Below, piece by piece: positions 14,783 through 17,074 of a DNA stretch of 17,074 nt. Under the pieces are notes generated by a model that did not search any database, was not told the DNA's origin, and was given only the letters and a program-made list of their open reading frames with translations. How positions within the stretch are numbered: the first letter of the stretch is position 1; every line of letters starts with the position of its first letter. The DNA is from UBA8752 sp002172485 (lineage in GTDB: Bacteria > Bacteroidota > Bacteroidia > Flavobacteriales_D > Sanyastnellaceae), in the NCBI GenBank assembly GCA_042089915.1, contig JBELJZ010000031.1, positions 1-17,074 on the forward strand, read 5' to 3'. The translations under genes and the position numbers were made by a program.

Positions 14783-16457
14783 GGGTCACCGAGCGGTTCC
14801 ACACCGGGTGTCCAACTTCCTGACTTTGCATTTCATCGAGTGAGAAATACCCCAATCGCGTGAACTGATAGGGCGTGCCCATTTCTGCATGCGTCAAAGA
14901 GGGCTCGAGCTTGCATCCCTTGCGGATTTCGAGGCTGTCGGGATTTAGGAATTCGGTGAAGTCCCGTCCTTCATGCCCGTCGGGATTCGGATCAGAGAAC
15001 AACCGGTTGTAGAGCCGGACTTCCGCGTCGATGGCCGTGGCCGCGTTGACCCAATGCAAGGTGCCCTTGGCTTTGATGCCACTCGTGTCAGACCCGCTTC
15101 GGCTGTCCGGGAAATACTCCACATGCACCTCCTCTACCCGTCCGTCTTCGCCGACGATGTGGTGGACATAGCGGACGATGAAGGCGGATTTGAGGCGCAC
15201 CGTCTTGCCCGGAGCGAGGCGGAACCACTTCCGGTTGGCTTCCTCACGGAAGTCGTCCCGCTCCATCCAAAGCTCGCGGCTGAATGGCATCGTGCGCGTT
15301 CCAGCGGTGGGGTCTTCGGGGTTGTTTTCGGAGGGCAGGTCTTCCGTTTGTCCCTCCGGGTAATTCGTGATGACCAGCTTGATGGGATCCAGCACGGCCA
15401 TGGCGCGCATGGCGGTGCGATTCAGGTGATCCCGGAGTGCCCATTCCAGCAGTCCGAAGTCGATGACATTCTCGCGTTTGGCGATGCCGACGCGATCGCA
15501 AAAGGTGCGGATGGATTCGGGGGTAAAGCCCCGACGGCGCAGACCACTGATGGTGGGCATGCGCGGATCGTCCCAACCATCGACATGTCCCTCCTCGACG
15601 AGGCGCAGGAGTTTGCGCTTGGACATGATGGTGTGATCGAGGTTGAGCCGGGCGAATTCGATCTGTCGGCTCGGGAAAATCTCGAGTTGTTCGATGAACC
15701 ACTCATAAAGCGGGCGGTGCACTTCGAATTCGAGGGTGCACAGGGAGTGCGTGATGCCTTCGATGGCGTCGCTTTGTCCGTGTGCGAAGTCGTACATCGG
15801 ATAAATGCACCAATCGTCTCCCGTCCGGTGGTGATGGGACCGTTTGATGCGGTAAATCAAAGGATCCCGCATGTGCATGTTGGGATGCGCCATGTCGATT
15901 TTGGCCCTGAGCACACAATGGCCATCGGGATGGACTCCGCCCCGCATTTCTTCGAAGAGCTGCAGGTTTTCCTCGACACTGCGGTCGCGGTAAGGACTGT
16001 TGGTGCCAGGTTGGGTCGGAGTGCCCTTCTGAGCGGCCATGTCCTCCGCACTTTGGTGGTCGACGTAGGCTTTCCCCTTGCGGATGAGATCAACGGCAAA
16101 TGCGTGCAGTTGATCAAAGTAATCGCTGGTGTAGTGTTCTCCCCCATTCCATTTGTAGCCCAGCCATTGCACATCGCGGCGGATGGCGGCCACGTATTCT
16201 TGGCTTTCCTTCTCAGGGTTGGTGTCGTCAAAGCGAAGGTTGACCAGGCCCTTGTACTTCTCGGCGAGGCCGAAACTCAGACAAATGGCTTTGGCATGCC
16301 CGATGTGGAGATGGCCATTGGGCTCTGGCGGGAAGCGCGTGTGGATTTGCCCATGCTTGCCTGAAGCGAGGTCATCCGCGATGATCTGTTCAATGAAGTG
16401 GAGCGAAGGGCGATCGCCTTCGGTGGAGGGGCGTTCAGAACGAGCAGGGTCGGACAT
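14760..16457 (-). CDS. glnS: Glutaminyl-tRNA synthetase
   Basis: The 565-residue protein is a class I synthetase that charges tRNA-Gln. HIGH is at 51-54 in the context RFPPEPNGHLHIGHAKAI, and the KMSKS-type loop is IMSKRK at 277-282. The catalytic core has LRFDDTNPEKE (74-84) and MYDFAHGQSDAIEGITHSL (221-239), typical of GlnRS rather than GluRS. A two-barrel anticodon-binding region fills the C-terminal half. Length fits GlnRS (E. coli about 554). Presence of GlnRS implies direct glutaminylation. ATG 16457 is chosen; the first 16 residues are a poorly conserved extension. It stands alone on the minus strand. Confidence 0.97.
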   Translation of the reverse strand: MSDPARSERPSTEGDRPSLHFIEQIIADDLASGKHGQIHTRFPPEPNGHLHIGHAKAICLSFGLAEKYKGLVNLRFDDTNPEKESQEYVAAIRRDVQWLGYKWNGGEHYTSDYFDQLHAFAVDLIRKGKAYVDHQSAEDMAAQKGTPTQPGTNSPYRDRSVEENLQLFEEMRGGVHPDGHCVLRAKIDMAHPNMHMRDPLIYRIKRSHHHRTGDDWCIYPMYDFAHGQSDAIEGITHSLCTLEFEVHRPLYEWFIEQLEIFPSRQIEFARLNLDHTIMSKRKLLRLVEEGHVDGWDDPRMPTISGLRRRGFTPESIRTFCDRVGIAKRENVIDFGLLEWALRDHLNRTAMRAMAVLDPIKLVITNYPEGQTEDLPSENNPEDPTAGTRTMPFSRELWMERDDFREEANRKWFRLAPGKTVRLKSAFIVRYVHHIVGEDGRVEEVHVEYFPDSRSGSDTSGIKAKGTLHWVNAATAIDAEVRLYNRLFSDPNPDGHEGRDFTEFLNPDSLEIRKGCKLEPSLTHAEMGTPYQFTRLGYFSLDEMQSQEVGHPVWNRSVTLKDGWKG

Positions 16458-16461
16458 GGTG

Positions 16462-16469
16462 CAAATTTA
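16462..16469 (-). promoter_or_regulatory. Candidate -7 element abutting the glnS start (TAAATTTG)
   Basis: The minus strand reads TAAATTTG four bases before ATG 16457, an exact TAnnTTTG match embedded in ATAAATTTGC, the same string as before the tRNA gene. If it is the -7 element, transcription would begin at or inside the start codon. It may instead reflect the A/T-rich translation start context common in Bacteroidota. Confidence 0.35.
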
Positions 16470-16553
16470 TTCCGTAGTCAGGCGATGTGGGCCACTTTCC
16501 ACGGGCTTCATCCCCCGCGTTGAACCGAAGCGGTTGTGGGGGGTTGAAAGACT

Positions 16554-16946
16554 GTGAAACCACAGCGATTGACCCCAGTGAAGGATGTCATCCGATTTCG
16601 CCTGAGACGCGGGGATCGGGTTGTGGGATGGATGCGTGAGGAGATGACTGGACAAACCTTCTTTAGCCGGGATGGCTTGTGGTGGTCGGGACGGCGAATC
16701 GATTGGACTGAACGCGACCGTTGCAGCGGCTTGCAAGATGTGGATGGCCGTTGGCTACACGAAGGGGATGTGCTGAAGCCTGTGGCTTGTCCCTGGTGGC
16801 AGCGCCGTCACGAATGGTTTGTAGCCTGCACGCTGGAATCGGGGTGGTCCATATACCGAAACAGCCCCTTTCGGGGCTGTTTGCGGGAAGGCGAATCCGA
16901 AATGGAAAGCCGTCAATGGCGTTGGGCAGGCGTTGCCTGGCGTTGA
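16554..16946 (+). CDS. Small unrecognised protein with a YopX-like motif
   Basis: The 130-residue frame starts at GTG 16554. Residues 58-73 (SGLQDVDGRWLHEGDV) resemble the conserved segment of YopX-like proteins, where the pattern is TGLKD.NGK.I.EGD, mostly known from phages and Firmicutes. The rest is rich in Trp and Arg with an alternating beta-strand-like pattern (FFSRDGLWWSGRRIDW, EWFVACTLESGWSIY). No function can be given. It fills the gap between glnS and the LytTR gene, and its stop is one base from the stop of the convergent LytTR gene. A strong inverted repeat lies in its last third. The GTG start is tentative; an ATG at 16632 would shorten it. Coding is likely but not certain. Confidence 0.55.
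   Translation: MKPQRLTPVKDVIRFRLRRGDRVVGWMREEMTGQTFFSRDGLWWSGRRIDWTERDRCSGLQDVDGRWLHEGDVLKPVACPWWQRRHEWFVACTLESGWSIYRNSPFRGCLREGESEMESRQWRWAGVAWR
16859..16882 (-). terminator. Perfect hairpin, possible terminator of the LytTR gene
   Basis: A 10-bp perfect stem, AAACAGCCCC / GGGGCTGTTT, closes a TTTC loop (GAAA on the minus strand). It lies about 65 nt after the LytTR stop on the minus strand. The T run is only the three bases that are part of the stem, so it is weak as a classical terminator but symmetric, and could act in either direction. It sits inside the coding frame of the YopX-like protein (about residues 102-110). Confidence 0.5.
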
Positions 16947-16947
16947 A

Positions 16948-17074
16948 TCAGAGCAATTGGATGCGCTTCATGAGCTCATCCTTATAAGTTCGTGAGATTG
17001 GAATCTCATCTTCATCAATCTTGATCACAAACTGAAACGTGTCGATGTGCGTCACCCGGTCGATGTTGATCACG
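16948..17074 (-). CDS. LytTR-domain protein, C-terminal end (5' part beyond window)
   Basis: Forty-two codons are visible before the TGA at 16950-16948. They end in EIPISRTYKDELMKRIQLL. The pattern of a beta strand with I-D-x-F-Q-F-V-I-K, an acidic turn, then the I-S-R-T/S-Y-K/R-D-x-L ending is the C-terminal part of LytTR DNA-binding domains, as found in LytR/AlgR-type response regulators of Bacteroidota. Whether a receiver domain or a membrane region precedes it cannot be seen. The stop lies one base from the stop of the convergent small gene. Confidence 0.75.
   Translation of the reverse strand, partial: VINIDRVTHIDTFQFVIKIDEDEIPISRTYKDELMKRIQLL

Noticed and set aside
14973..16364. Open frame of 463 codons on the plus strand opposite glnS
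   Set aside because: It is entirely antisense to a full-length glutaminyl-tRNA synthetase. Its translation has no recognisable motif, and long antisense frames are expected at this GC content.

Overview
The window looks like chromosomal DNA from a marine-type Flavobacteriales bacterium (Bacteroidota), with GC content in the high fifties by eye. The supports are gldF/gldG gliding-type transporter genes, the SAM hydroxide adenosyltransferase / PhoH / purC neighbourhood, a Bacteroidota START-like protein, GC-D-x-NYD-DDGSC cysteine repeats common in secreted proteins of marine flavobacteria, a LytTR-type regulator, and TAnnTTTG-type promoter elements. No genus can be named. I see no insertion sequence, phage integrase, CRISPR array or rRNA. 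Coding density is very high.

Layout. (1) 1-2618, minus strand: one reading frame of 872 codons, open past the left edge. It encodes a secreted protein with a signal peptide, two diverged copies of an N-terminal domain, a cysteine/aspartate-rich segment, and cysteine repeats interrupted by a type-1 copper (cupredoxin) domain. (2) 2720-2825, minus: a CAT-anticodon tRNA with encoded CCA and an intrinsic terminator. (3) 2958-3344, plus: a small START-like protein. (4) 3361-10579, minus: eight genes, each within 15 nt of the next, so probably one operon. In transcription order: SAM hydroxide adenosyltransferase, antibiotic-biosynthesis-monooxygenase (ABM) domain protein, gldF, gldG, a DUF4340 protein, a PaaJ/PcaF-type thiolase, a PaaY-type hexapeptide protein, and a TrmN6-like methyltransferase. 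(5) 10658-14782, plus: phoH, purC, a YrdC/TsaC-like gene and a CCA-adding enzyme gene, all overlapping head to tail. (6) 14760-16457, minus: glnS, overlapping the end of cca by 23 bp. (7) 16554-16946, plus: a small unrecognised protein with a YopX-like motif. (8) 16948 to the right edge, minus: the C-terminal end of a LytTR-domain protein.

Function. Most genes are housekeeping, with a clear tRNA theme: a tRNA gene, trmN6, tsaC-like, cca and glnS. The gldF-gldG-DUF4340 block is a membrane transporter module whose ATPase is not in the window. The thiolase and PaaY pair recalls phenylacetate catabolism. The most unusual item is the cupredoxin embedded in cysteine-repeat arrays of the large secreted protein. 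The two most tentative gene calls are the YopX-like protein and the exact activity of the PaaY homologue.
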